Source: Tamarix chinensis (taxonomy: Eukaryota; Streptophyta; Magnoliopsida; Caryophyllales; Tamaricaceae). Taken from it: a DNA stretch of 64,000 bases. Within the stretch, counting starts at the first letter, position 1. Every line of letters starts with the position of its first letter. The notes under the pieces were generated by a model. It worked only from the letters and a program-made list of their open reading frames with translations, had not been told where the DNA came from and searched no databases. The DNA lies in the NCBI GenBank assembly GCA_030549775.1, contig CM060180.1, positions 29,853,090 to 29,917,089 of the forward strand, in the 5' to 3' direction. Below are positions 36,489 to 49,267 of the stretch, in pieces. A program made the position numbers and the translations under genes.

Positions 36489-36949
36489 CTAATTACACGT
36501 AATTTTTCATTTATAATTAGAGTAAAATCACTTACAATACTAACACAATCACCTCTCTTTAACTATTGATAAGTAATTCAATTTATAACAAAAAAAAATT
36601 ATATGATAAATTTATAATAATCACTATAACCACGCAAAATACAAAAGAAATTAAAAAACAACTACAACTGCAAAACTAAAAAACTTCACTACACAAAAGC
36701 TAGAGTTTCATAAAGCATTGATATATAACCATTGTTTCAAGATAATCACAACCATGAGATACATAATCACCATGTTGTGAAGGGTAATCACTAAAATATA
36801 AAAGATAATCACCATAAAACTTGATGAAAAAGACAAGAAACAAATATTTCTTTTTTAAATTGAGAATAATCAATTCAATTTATGAAACCAAAAAAAAAAT
36901 ATAGAACTAGTAAAAAAATTAATTGATGGATAATACATCTAGAAGAGCA

Positions 36950-37860
36950 CCGAGGCATGCACAACTACCTTGGATTTAATCAATGTTGCAACAATATTCT
37001 TCCTCTTCCCTTTCACTACATTACCTTTCTTCTCTTTTGTGCTCTTGAATAAATTATTTCTTTGACCTTTTGCCCTAGAGATGGAAGGATTCTTTATAAG
37101 ACTCTCTTATGGAAATATGCATTCTCTTCCATTTGTATCACTATATGATAAATCTTCATTTGCAAACATCTTCAAAACTAAATCATTCAACTCTTTATGA
37201 GGCTTCTTACACATTATTCTATTAATATAATTGCAATTGCTAGATGAAATAATATACACAAGTATCTTGATCATCTGAACTCTCTAAGCAAAAGAACATA
37301 TGCCATTTTGTGAAAATTAATATTCAAGATCAACCTTCTTGTTCCTTGTCAAATCTTTTCTTCGTCTCTCCAAAATATATTGATCAGGAATCTGTACAAC
37401 ACAATTTATATTATAAATGCATAAATAATGGCAGCATAATATCTTTATCTCTTATCCATCTTACATGTACATGATATCTTAAATGACAATTTACTAGACT
37501 CCACAACATTATGAAAACCATCAAGCATCGGATGCCAAACATAATACCTTATTAATCAATTTATTATGGCATGCAACATACCTCTTAAATTACTCCTCAA
37601 AAAACATCTATATCTCAACAATGTATACATCCCTAGGATCAAACAATATTTGTACATTTTCCAAAGTCGTATATTAATTCCTCTACCTGTAATGGAAGTC
37701 CTCCAAATTCTTTTTTATCCTCAATTCATAAACCAGTTGATTAAAATATCCATAAAAGAGATACAAATTAGTAGTATTATGCATCCTTTTAGAAATCAAA
37801 TTGTTAGTCATCTCACTTCTCTAAGATGATGAGATACCACCAAAGAAATAATCCTTTGAA
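36950..37860 (-). pseudogene. FAR1/FRS-like (MULE-derived) pseudogene
   Basis: On the minus strand, in order: a segment reading SKRMHNTTNLYLFYGYFNQL, then VYELRIKKNLEDF; a YTT..VQILFDPRDVYI stretch; KLSFKISCTCKM, resembling the start of a SWIM zinc finger (C-x-C); IPDQYILERRRKDLTRN after a plausible intron acceptor; and a basic tail NPSISRAKGQRNN. The order matches FAR1-related proteins, which derive from Mutator-like transposases. The His pair of the SWIM motif is not readable and stops are frequent. The N-terminal DNA-binding and DDE parts are not seen. It lies among ATAATCACC repeats. Confidence 0.5.
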
Positions 37861-39001
37861 TACGTTGGTTACCACTTTTTCTTCATACCATAAATTAGGT
37901 AAGCTAAGCATTACCATGGCACTGATAATTAATCAATATCCTATAAAATAATTATAATCACCTTCAATACAGGCATAATCACCAAACAATAAGTCATAAT
38001 CACCGGATAAAATACTCAACTGCTTATGAACTATTAATAAGGATAAATTAGAGCACGCTTTTAGAATTTGTTAGGGTACACTCTTAGGTGAATTTTCTAG
38101 CATTAGTGTCATATAGTGATTTCATCTCATGTTTTTATGTTTTGATATGCAATAGACCCTATATCATCAAGAGAAGTAGTTTCGGGTTCAAAGCACCCTA
38201 ACACTAGTCATTTTTTTTACAAAATACACTAACAAGCTTATAAATGTAGCATAAGAAATCTTCACCTCCCTTGGGTGAGCTAAGAAGCTAAAAATGAACA
38301 CCTAAGAAGCACCAGCCAAACAACCTACAAATATCTGTCATTGTTCCTCTTCCTATAAGCATTTATTCTAACAACTATAGGAGAATATTCAATCCATCTT
38401 TGACTACAATAGAATTGTGAGATAACATCCATCCATGGTATTGTCATCTGACACGTGTGCCCTAGCAGATCCATATAACATCTATAAGAATACCAGCTTA
38501 TGTAGAGCAAATTACAACGATTCAAAAAAGAAGCAATCACTATTATACTTGATGAGTAGGAAGAGGAGAAAAAGTAGGACAATACATTACATTTACATTA
38601 TAAAATAAGGAAGAAATGAATATTGTAGGAGTGTGAGTAGGGTATAATCTTGCCCCTTCCCTCTTTTGCTTCTTATTTCCCTCTTTAGCTCTCTTCATGT
38701 TCTATTTTAGTGCTATGAATTGAAAATGAGCTAATATTATTTTTGGGGAGGGTCGATTTGATCATACCATTGTAATACTTAACTTGTTATAACATGTTAA
38801 AGTGATATGGTATTTCATTTTGGTATTGTAAATTTCATGTTAAGTATTTATTGTTGGCTACTTTTAGTATTTGCTAATTGTTATGACACCTGAGAAGGTT
38901 AAGCCACATGAATAGAGCTAAAATGGTGTTAGGGTCATCACAAAGATGTTCATAGACTCTAGTGCTAACATTATAAGGTTCAATGAGTGACATTAATAGG
39001 G
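37861..39001. other. AT-rich region without a recognised gene
   Basis: It starts with scattered ATAATCACC words (to about 38010), continuing the repeat field of 32-33 kb. A minus-strand open stretch at 38582-38325 (85 codons) has no recognised domain. Nothing else stands out. Confidence 0.5.
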
Positions 39002-39009
39002 TTTATTAT

Positions 39010-39581
39010 GAGGGATATTCACGAATCGAATATCTGGTAAAAAAATTGGATATCTAAAATATTGTATACTTAGAAGAAAGCTTCAAATATCCAACACTTT
39101 AAATATTGATAATTCTGTTGAATGACAAATAATCCATCATATATCCAAAAAAATTAGAAGGCCACAAATGAGAAATATCGAGTAAAAAATTATTGGATCA
39201 AAAGATAATAAAACGATATAATTTGAACCGATATAATCTAATAATTTGATTCAAGTCTTAAATTACATTATATTAAATTAATAATTCTAAATTTTGGATA
39301 TATTTAAATATTTAATAAAAATAATAATTAAAAAGTATAAAATTTACATTTAAAAAAACACACACACACACACGATAATGTATATTAAAATGTTATAAAA
39401 ATAAATAGTTTTTAGAGTATATATGTATATAATTTATCAGATCAAATATAATTTGTATTTATCATATTAGATATCCTTAATTTTTTATTAATCGGCTTGG
39501 ATATTTGACTTGAAAAAAAATCAAATCAGTTATTTAATTTTTTAGATAAGATTGGATCATCAAATAATATGAACAACCCTA
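39010..39581. mobile_element. hAT-like MITE, 572 bp
   Basis: The left end reads GAGGGATATTCACGA and the reverse complement of the right end TAGGGTTGTTCATAT. The flanking 8-mers are TTTATTAT (39002-39009) and TCTATTAC (39582-39589), differing by two transitions. The interior is AT-rich with repeated GGATAT words and an (AC)n tract near 39357-39373. No coding capacity. 39590-40480 carries nothing recognised. Confidence 0.5.
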
Positions 39582-40479
39582 TCTATTACTGTGATAGTGA
39601 TGACCTAAAAGTATGTTTTACCCTAAATGTAACCCAATAAACTAGGGATGTTGATACCCTATGATATTATCATTCCATGATATGCTATGTGTTACTCAGT
39701 TGGTGATAAAAGATAAATCCTCCCCACATCTCTTACATACTGATTTCCTTTATTTTATTAATCACATATATTGTAATCCTCTTGCCTTTTGTTTGGTTCT
39801 ATTGCAATTCATTTTCTTCCCCGCTAATACTAATAGTATAGTTAGACATATTTACTATTTCTATCTACATTATTACTCTCTTTCTAGTGTAACCTAACAC
39901 AATCTTTGTGAGACGATACTCTACTCATCACATACCACTTGGGATGATTTTGTTTACTTGTACATAGCGCAATGCTACCTTCTTTAACATATCAATCACT
40001 CTAACCCACATCATACCAAATTTTTTATGTTATTATCGGGGATCTACAATAGTGGTGCATTTTAAGGTTAATTAATATTACAATACTGACTAAGAATTTA
40101 TAGATTTCTTTTTTTTATTTCTTTTATTGTTATTACTTTGTAGGATAGGGAGGGGCATGAACACCTCTACTAAGGAATAACCCATACCTTTGAACCTAAG
40201 ATTGAACATAATTTAAGGAGAAGACTAATCACCCTAAGAAATCAAAAATAAGAGGCTAACACGGTGACTTTTGAAAATTCTAGCATCAAAGATAATTCAG
40301 CTCCATATCAAGGAAGTAGCATCAACACACTACCAGGGTAACAACCCCAATAGCAATAGAGAGAAGGAATCCTTATCCTCCTAGCAATGCCTTTATCATT
40401 GAGCAAAACCCCTACCCCTACGTTCCTTTTCTTTTCTTTTCTCTACTAGTCATCGACCACCCCATTGTGCTCGTCACTA

Positions 40480-42720
40480 GCTATCGAGTAATTGCCAGCC
40501 ATTCCCTACCACTGCCTTTACCATTCTAATTGCCACCAACTTCTCCACATCCCCACCCTAACCTCCACCAACTCCACCTCATCACCACCCTAACCACCAT
40601 TAACTCAACCCCTCAATATCATAATTGCCACCATCACCACCCCATTGCTACCAATGATCTCTGCCACCCTTATTGTAAACCATCACCATCGTCGTCGTGC
40701 TAGCTTCCGCACCACTGTTGTGTCCACCGTCTCACCATTGTTGTGCACCACCCTACCCAAACGTTCCACTTTTGGTCACCTCTATTTTTCCTTCCTCTCC
40801 CTTATCTCATTTTTTCCTAGATTAAATTTTTCTTAAGTCTGATTTTGTGTATTTTGGCTTCTTGGTGATATTCCAGTAGTTTTGGAAGAGGAAACTTAGG
40901 TCTTACGTACTTAGAGGCCGGAGACACCTCAGTAAGGATACATGACAAAGTCAGGGTTTTATGTGCAAAATGTGTATATTTGTTTGTGTTATCATGCTTA
41001 GACTAGTTGTATGAAAATATTATCATGATATTGGTACTATATAATATGCAATTGCATATTGAAAGAAAATGTTGGAAAGTCATGAAAGTATGAGGTGTGT
41101 ATATCGTTGTTTGAGATGGATGATGTTGTGCAATATATACTTATAGATTTAGCTCTAAATTGTATAATGATAGAATATATTGAAAGTCAAAAAAATCATT
41201 CATATTAGGATTTATAAAATTTTGTGGAAAATGAGTATCTCAATTGTCTTAGAGCCATTTTAGCGATATGGGTCAAAAATAAAATATTGGGAATTTTAAT
41301 GTGGTAAATGGTTCAAAATAGGTTAAGTATATTATATGGAGAATTTGGAATGAATATGAATGGTCTAATCCCAAAAAATGATAAACGTGCCTTTTTGTGG
41401 GAGAATATAAATAGTAACCCTAAAGGTAGGCTATTATTACATGTATGAGACGTGGGAGTTGGATCTCATTTTTCATGTATGATGTAAAAGACAATATTTT
41501 GGGTGTGCATATTAAGTAAGGTGGATATATGGATTTTATGGGAAAAGTTATGATTAAATTATGAAATTAGAGTTTTATAGGAAATATAAATAGTAACTTT
41601 AAAGTTAGGCTATTATCACATGTGTAAGAAGGGAAAATTAGACCTTGATTTTTGTGTGTGTTTTTAATAATAATATTTTAAGGATGTGTATTTAATTTGA
41701 TGATAACCAAAAAAAGTTATGCTAGATTTGTAAAATTAGGGTTTCTTAGGGGAATATGGCTTTAAAGGATTAGGAATGCTATGTGCGTGTTTATATGATG
41801 ACCTTGGAATAAATACCACAAATAAGATATTGATCATGTACAATAAAAGATCATATAAGTCAGGACGGTTGTACATGTTCGTTCTACCGGATATGAATAG
41901 TGGATAGGAGCTTATCATGGGTTTGTAGTTGTAATACCGTTCCACTAGTTGAGAACAGTGGTCAAAAGCTTTATGCCTTAGGGTTATATTTATTGATATA
42001 ATTCCATCAATTGAGAATAGTAGAGTCTCTAAACTCAAATTAAATAAATCATTTGATCATAATCATTGGTAAGATATTAATCACTTAAAGTGAAATACCA
42101 TGTCAGTCCTACCAATTGTATTCGTCCATTCCATCGGATGAGAATAATAGCCTTAAGCTTTATGCCTTAAAGTTGGAAATTATGATACCATTCCACCAGT
42201 TGATAATAGTAGCTAGGATTGTTTTAACTTGGGGTTAAATATTCATGATACCATTCCATTAGTTGAGAATAGTGGATTCCCTAAACTTAACAAGAATAAG
42301 ATTATGGATATTGATCATACCATTATTATTATAAGGCCTAGAAATCAATAAATGAGCCAATAACTTTTTTGTTTTTCCATTTTCACGTTTATCTCTTATT
42401 GTGAGCTTATACATTGTGTGATCATTCTTAATTGTATTGTTACCTTACTTTGTATATAGTGTAGTCGTCATTATTTTATAGGTGTTTCTCATCCCATGAG
42501 TAAAGGACCCAATTGAGTGTGTGTAGGTCTATAAGGCCCCCTTAGATGACTATGTTGCTTTTGATACACTTTTTGGGGAAGAATGTTGAATCTATCTTCA
42601 TATTAAGGTCATAATTTGAGTTATTCGGTTGACCACTTTGAACCCGGATACCTCTTGGGATTCTAAGTTCCCAATGTAACCCTTTTATGCATTTTGTCTT
42701 TACACTCAAAGTTAATCTTG
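40480..42720 (+). mobile_element. Truncated LTR-like copy of the TGTAACACCCC family
   Basis: A CACC-rich block (40490-40770) is followed at about 40850-41000 by sequence closely similar to 56890-57050 in the 55165-63344 element (shared word GGTGATATTCCAGT and what follows). From 41870 to 42310 the family minisatellite recurs as CCATTCCATCGGATGAGAAT-like units. Neither end of a complete element was found, so this is a fragment. The pyrimidine-rich part gives spurious open frames only. Confidence 0.65.
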
Positions 42721-42889
42721 TGTGTGTTCTATGGATGCTTGAATTAAAAGAGAAAAAGTCTATGAGTTATTTATATAAAGCTTTTAATAAGGCTAGAGAT
42801 GATAGTATTGCAAGATTTTAGAGGAGAAAGAAAGGGATGGATTCTTACCTTCAGATTATTACTTCTCGTTCGAATACTTAACTTTCAAG

Positions 42890-43430
42890 GAAGTTACCTG
42901 TAACTGGTTTTTAGTTTTATCCTCACTTTAGGTATTCATCTAATACTGCAAGCCTTTAAAACACTTTGTATGTTGTTACTGATGTAATTGAGAGGTGTGT
43001 TAATGGAAATTTCCAATTGAGAACAAAATTGACAATTCAAATGAGTTCTTCTAGAAAAGTAGAGGATGATTTTGAAAGATGATATGTTGTGAAAGATCAC
43101 TCTAGTATTGCTCCTAGTATGGATTTTAAATAATTTCTATTCTTCAATACTTTATTCCTATTGCAATTTTTCTTTGATTATTTGGTATATTAATATATTA
43201 ATCTTGACATCTTATAGATGAGTCGTGGATATTATATGGATGTGGTGCTCTAGATCTACAAAAACTTTTCATTCGTGATTTGAGCCAAACTTCTAGTATT
43301 TTGGATTGTAAACAAAATTGGAGTATATTTTAGCATATCCATTCGAAGAAAAGAAATAGACTAGAGCATCAAAGGCTCAATGATCTGGTCCTTGTTCATT
43401 CTAACTTGAGGTTAAAATAAATGCATGTTG
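42890..43430 (+). pseudogene. hAT transposase C-terminal relic
   Basis: The clearest part (43203-43425) reads LQKLFIRDLSQTSSILDCKQ, then NWSIF, a stop, IHSKKRNRLEHQRLNDLVLV and HSNLRLK. This is the hAT dimerisation domain (LSQTCS-S-CERNWS-F--IHTKKRNRL---RLNDLVYV-YNLRL). Upstream, 42925-43130 reads an NPHFRY-like and a DVIERC segment, fitting the preceding part of the same protein, with stops. The N-terminal BED finger and catalytic core are absent. It may be the source type for the hAT MITEs in this window, but no shared termini were found. 43431-43951 holds only AT-rich sequence. Confidence 0.75.
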
Positions 43431-43956
43431 TCAATACATCTTTCAAAATTATTTATCATCTTCATTTATAATCTTTAAATATATTATTTCACATGACCAA
43501 ATTGTTAACCAATGTAGTTGTGTTGTCTTCTTTGTAGAAGCTAATTTTTTTTTTAAAAAAAAGTTATGATTCAATTAATTTTGAATAGTGCGATGCAAAT
43601 GACACTTGGATTTTTTATAGATGAGCCTTATAACTTAAAAAATGAGGGGATAGAATCGTTGAGCAATGGATTGGCTTCGTGTACTATTTAAGATAATTGA
43701 AGCAATGTAATGAGGATATGAACTATGAAGCTCATAACGTTTTATTGTTTGTATAAGATCATATGAAATTTTTTATCCTTTTAAATAACTTTATATTAAT
43801 GGTGTTTGTGTATATATATTGGAAGCTTTTGATGATAGCAAAGATGGAAGTAGATATCAAGAGGCCGAAGATAATTGTGCGCATGAAAATATCACTACCA
43901 TATTTTCTAATGTTGATGAAATTATGCATAATCCATATAGTTTGAATGAGTAGTTA

Positions 43957-44030
43957 TGTAACACCCCAAAATTCACAGGTTTTAATTTAATCGCTTCCGT
44001 AAAAAAAATAGTGAATTTTGGGGTGTTATA
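43957..44030. repeat. Left terminal hairpin block (copy 1 of direct repeat)
   Basis: A 74-bp self-complementary block: 43959-43976 pairs with 44010-44027. The loop contains ATCGCTTCCGT. It matches the right block at 45833-45905 in sequence and direction. The loop word (ACGGAAGCGAT on the other strand) recurs at the ends of other family members. Confidence 0.85.
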
Positions 44031-45024
44031 AGGTGGAAAAAAGGAAAATGGGAGAATCTATGGTTTTACATAGGAGAATCTATAGTTTTTCATGGGAGAA
44101 TCTATGGTTGTGCATGAGAGCATCTAGGATTTTGCATGGAGGAATCTAGAATTTGGTATGGAGGAATCTAGGGTTTTGCATGGAAGAATCTAGGGTTTTG
44201 CATGAAGAACTTCGAGGGCTTGCATAAGGATGTATAAAGTCTGCATGGGGTGAATTTTACGTATAGAAAGTTGATTTGGGGTGTGAGGAAGGTAATGGAA
44301 GAGTTATTTGGGGGATTGGAGGCCTTGGGAGAAAAATAGTACGTGGGACAGTATAAGGGTGCATAGGAGACCGAGCTAGGGTTTGGAAGGAAAACCTAAT
44401 ATGAGAAGGTGGTAAAAAGGGGAAATAAATGAGAGTGAGTGGAGAATGAGATGAGTATGGAAGATTATCATGTGAGGGATGAGCATGAGCATCATGGAAA
44501 AAATAAAAGTGGAAAGTGATAAATGGAGGAATAACCTATGGAAGGAGGATGTTAGGGTTTGGTGTGGCCAACTAGGGTTCGGTGTGGCCAGTTAGGGTTT
44601 GGTGTGGCTACTTAGGGTTTCGTGATCACACGTGTACTTGGGGATTAAAGTGTAATGATGAGGGTTGAATCTAAGGGTTATGATGTATGGGGTGTTACAA
44701 TAGTTTGGGTTGTGTGAGGTGAGGTAGGATGGGCCACATAGGCCTAAATTAGGGTTTCTGGATAAAACCCTAGAGTGAGGCAGTGAGTGACTTGGAAGTG
44801 TAAAGTAGTGGGCATTGACCCACATACTTAGGAGTTGGACTTCTAGTGTAAGTTAAGGTAAGGAGGAGAGGATGATGGGGCAAGTTAGGAGGTGCAGGAG
44901 TCTCATCATATGGGATAGATCCTTTTGGAGGATAAGTGTAGGGGGAGTTAGTCATGCATGTCTAGGGCAAAACATTTTGAATAAAACATGGCAAACCATT
45001 AATTATGTAAAGTGGAAGATTCTT

Positions 45025-45390
45025 GAGCCAGGCCGAGACCGATCCACCGGAATATAATAGTGGTTAGGGCGTTTTTCCCTATAAGTGACCGATCCACCGG
45101 TGAATTATAGTGGTCAGACGCATTATGCATGTATGTTTTCGGATCAATAGCTATAATAGTGGGGGATTCTGTGCTCAAAAAACTGAACATAATTGTGCTA
45201 AGATAAGGGAAAGACACTAAGTACTTACAATGAAACACCATGAGAGTCGGGGCCAGACCGATCCACCGGCAATAATAATGGTCAGGAGCTTTATGCCCTG
45301 TATATTTCTTGTCCACCAGCAATAATAGTAGTCAGGAGCTTTATGCCCTGTATATTTTCAGTCCACTGGCTATAATAGTGGGGTTCTCGC
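45025..45390 (+). repeat. Family minisatellite (GACCGATCCACCGG..ATAATAGTGG)
   Basis: About six units of roughly 50-60 bp carry an ACCGATCCACCGG word followed by an ATAATAGTGG word, then a variable GTCAGGAGCTTTATGCCCT-like part. The paired CCAC/GTGG ends of each unit could form short hairpins. The reverse complement of the same motif is at 58981-59330. Confidence 0.85.
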
Positions 45391-48300
45391 ACTCGCATGG
45401 AATGATAATAAGCATGGTGTGAAATGAGCATTGATCAGAGATCAGATTGGTGATACTTATTTTGATGCCTTTGATGTTCATGAGGCATTAGGCGGGGCTG
45501 AGTGCTAAGTATGGACTTAGCAAAAAGATCGAGAGTGGCGTGGCCGGATTTTCTCTTTATGTTCTTATATTTCTCTATGTTATTCCTTTTTGTATTGGAT
45601 TTCCTAGAACTAAACTATTATCGTTTGTAGACCTTATTCCTTTCAACGAAAGTTGACTCTGTATTTTAGATTGTAAACTTTTATGCGTACTCTGATTTCT
45701 ACATTATGATCTTTCTAGTCTTTTTATAAAATCTTGGTTTAAGTATTGACTTAAGTTAACAATAATCCTTTTTAGCCTTAGCACTTGGTACTGGAACGGT
45801 CGGAGTGAGCCGATCTGGTACTAAGTGTGGCGGTAACATTTCCAAAATTCACAGGTTTTAATTTAATCGCTTCCATAAAAAAACAGTAAATTTTGGGGTG
45901 TTACAAGTTATATAAGCAAATTAAGTACTTTCCCTCTTGGTCATCCATTAATTTGCCTTTACTATGCTCTATTATGTATTTCTTGAATATGTACAGACCT
46001 AACGTCGGCTTTTGTTATTTTGTGGTTTGTATGAATGTTTTGAGTATATTATATTTATGATATTGTAATATGCTATTTTAAGGTTTATGACAGGTAATAT
46101 TGAAGATTAGATAATAATATTAAATAAATTTATACAAGTTTTACTTATTTTTAGTGAATCATATGAACTACTAGTTTAACCTATTCGAAGCACTAGCCTA
46201 GAAACTAAATTACTAAAGCAATAGCAAGACAAGTTTGATAACCGGTTAAGTTATAAAAATTATGCCCTCTCCATTGTCAAACCACCACCACCTGAAGTCA
46301 TAATCATTTTCCTTCCATCTCTACTTCACTCTCATGAAACCCTTATTTTGGTTTCTTTAATTCCTAGTCGTGCCACTCGTACATCACCACCACTATTCAC
46401 CATTCACCATCACCGCTTGACCTACTCCCTTCCTTTCTTCTCCGCAATCCTCCCTTCTTCTTATTACGTATCATTGGCCTTGATTGATAGGCTTCTTTTC
46501 CTTATCCTTCTTTGCACAACTGTGCAACCTGCCCTACATATTTGTGCCTACTCTCATGCACGCTCATGCCCCATTCCTCGTATGACCGCCCTTCAACCTT
46601 GGACAATTGTTCTCTCCATCATTCACCTCCTTTGTCATTTACCAATAACCAAAATCATCTTAACACCATCAGTAGCTCTCGCCGTTGTCGACACTACCCC
46701 ATCCCGTAGCTCCCAACTTCACCTCCCTTGGTCATGACACCCTTGATCACGCTCATCACACAGTCCTTTGCCCAACTCCATTAAGCCATCACCACCCAAC
46801 ACCAGCATTCACCCATCATTTCCCTTCATCATCTCCTTATAGCACCAACAACCTTCACCCTCCTTGCGTTACCTTTTTTACCTTCGCGTTTGCTTCCCAT
46901 GCTGCGTGGCCAACTCACACAACCCTATATTTGTTACATGAGTGGCTCATATTGATGCCCCGCCTACATAAAGCACATGCATGTCTCGGTTGTCTAAACT
47001 TTCTTAGTTGAGTGTTTTGTTCAAAAAATTATAACTGATATGTTGTTATTTTATTTTTTATTATGATTTATTTTTAGGTAAAATAATTTGATTGGTGGAG
47101 ACTGATAAAATTTAGTAGGTTGCTTATATTTCAGGCTTTTGCTAAAAATAAAGGAATCCATATACTTTACTAAAATGTTAAACATTACATGATAGTACAT
47201 TAGGGTTTTGACGTAGAATTTGTATTAAGCATGTTCATTACATTGCGATTATTTGCCTAATAATGTAAGCATGAAATCTAGTGAAATAAAGCATGTTAAC
47301 TAGTGTAAAATATTATGTATACAAAAGCATGTTAAGATGGGTTTAATGTAAGGAATAAACCATGTTTGATATGTATGTCTAATATTATAAGTTGAACATA
47401 CTTAGGCATATTTTTAGTATGATTATTATCATTGTGTGCCCTAGAGGTAATATGGTCTTTTTAAGCATATCACGATATTTATTCTGATAAGCATGCCTAA
47501 TGAGTATCATTTATTATTGAGTATGGAAGTATGGAAGTATTTAAGGGAAAAATGATCATTTGTCATGTCTAGTAATTTATTAGATGCTAAACTATTTAAT
47601 CTTATTATGTTTTAGTCTTTTCATGATAAACCATTAAAATAATGAAATTAGTATGTAAAGTGGATAATAATGTGGTAATTATGGTCCCAGGGGCATTTTG
47701 ATCATTTTTTTACCTAATGTATCTAATGTGAATAGTTGAATCTAAGATAACCTTAGAATATTTTTAACGTTTACCTTAGTGTTGGCCTAGTTTATGTTTG
47801 TCTTAAATAATTGATAATAAGTAAAAGTGGTTAACTATGGAAATTGGATCTATATGTACATTATATGATTACGTTGTCACTTTAATAAAATGTTAATATT
47901 TAAAGCAAAATACCTCAAGATTGAAAATTGTGGCTCTTTAGGGGTTTCTACTATAAAGACGTTTTCTGGCCCATGGTTAGTTATGGAATTTTGCTAGTGT
48001 GTCTTAGTACTCCAACTAAGCCAAATATTTTGCCACCATAGAGGGTATGCATATTTATGAATTATGTGTCATTGTCGATGGGGTATTATGCCACCTTTGT
48101 GTGCCATTGCAACCAGAGTACCTTAGTATCTTTAGATTGATAGTGTAACACCCCAAAAATTTATAACATTTTCTTTTGCATGTTTATCCTTTTATTCGAA
48201 ACTTAACCCTTAGCCTAATTATTTTATTACTAACGCTTGACCCATAACTCAAATGAATTCATAAATAATTTCTCTAATTATTTTTATCACTTTCCTTTTT

Positions 48301-49210
48301 AATAAACCTATCCAAAATTATTTCATTTTCCTCATTTTATTTTTCTTAACTAGGCATCCTAACATAACTAAATTAAACCTAAAATGTAACACCCCAAAAT
48401 TCACTACTTTTTTTTAAGCAAAAGTAATTAAAATACTTAATTTAAAACCCATGAATTATGGGGATGTTACCGCCACACTTAATACCAAACCCTAGATTCA
48501 AACCATAGAAAACCCAAAGATTTATCCATATAATACAATTGATTATATTCTCTCATTCATAACCACAAATTAGATTCTTCCATACAAGACCATAAGTTAG
48601 ATTCTTCCACATAAAATCAAAAATTAGAATCTCCCATATAAACCATAAATTATATTGTCCCATATAAAACCATAAATTATATTCTCCCACACAAAACCAT
48701 AAATTAGATTATCCTAAATAGAACCATAAATTATTTTCTCCCACACGAAACCATAAATTAGATTCTCCAAAATAGAACCATAAATTATATTCTCCCACAC
48801 AAAACCATAAATTAGATTCTCCCATACAAAACCATAATTAAACTCTCCCACACAAAATCATAAAAATCATAAATCAGATTCTCCCACATGAAACTTTAAA
48901 ATTCTCCATTTTATTCTTCCACTTATGAATCATTAAAATAATTAGGTCAACTCACCTCCCTTGGTCAACCTCTTTCCCCATCCTCCTTTTTCATCCTTTC
49001 TCCCACACAAACTACATTAAAACCCTCACATGCATGTCTTACAGGGTCACAACACATATCATCATACATAAATAATACACATGCCATACAAAAACATACT
49101 TCAACTCCACGTCATACCATATACGACATAAATAATAATGATAAACATATAATACATAGCATGCGAAGCACATAATGCATATAAGCACACAAAATGCCTT
49201 AGTAACACCC

Positions 49211-49267
49211 TTACCTAAAACGACACCGGTCTTGGAGCACGCTCCTACGCCTCCTTAGGGCTTTGAC
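49211..49267. promoter_or_regulatory. Conserved block with GGAGCACGCTCC palindrome
   Basis: This stretch and 60376-60431 in the sister insertion are nearly identical, while the flanking DNA has diverged more. It contains ACCGGTCTTGGAGCACGCTC and the 12-bp interrupted palindrome GGAGC-AC-GCTCC (49234-49245; 60398-60409). Such unequal conservation inside non-coding LTRs suggests a functional site, perhaps a regulatory or RNA-processing element. This is inference. Confidence 0.4.

Larger units (their letters stand above)
43957..45905 (+). mobile_element. 1.95-kb element with hairpin terminal direct repeats
   Basis: It begins TGTAACACCCC and ends GGGGTGTTACA, with an exact 5-bp duplication AGTTA (43952-43956, 45906-45910). 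Both ends carry a 73-74 bp block (43957-44030 and 45833-45905) in the same orientation, about 85-90 percent identical, and each block folds on itself: CCCCAAAATTCAC near one side pairs with GTGAATTTTGGGG on the other. The interior repeats TAGGGTTTTGCATGGAGGAAT-like words (44060-44220), holds the family minisatellite (45025-45390), and ends ACTAAGTGTGGCGGTAAC. No protein, primer-binding site or polypurine tract was recognised. It could be a compact LTR pair, or a solo LTR with a duplicated end. Confidence 0.8.

Noticed and set aside
38325..38582. 85-codon minus-strand frame considered as a Ulp1-like peptidase piece of a MULE
   Set aside because: The catalytic His-Asp-Cys pattern could not be read; resemblance too weak.
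46348..47011. Open frames of 108-129 codons
   Set aside because: Pyrimidine-rich (CACC) part of the host LTR-like element; similar open frames recur at 51.8-52.6 kb and 55.4-56.9 kb without shared protein sequence.
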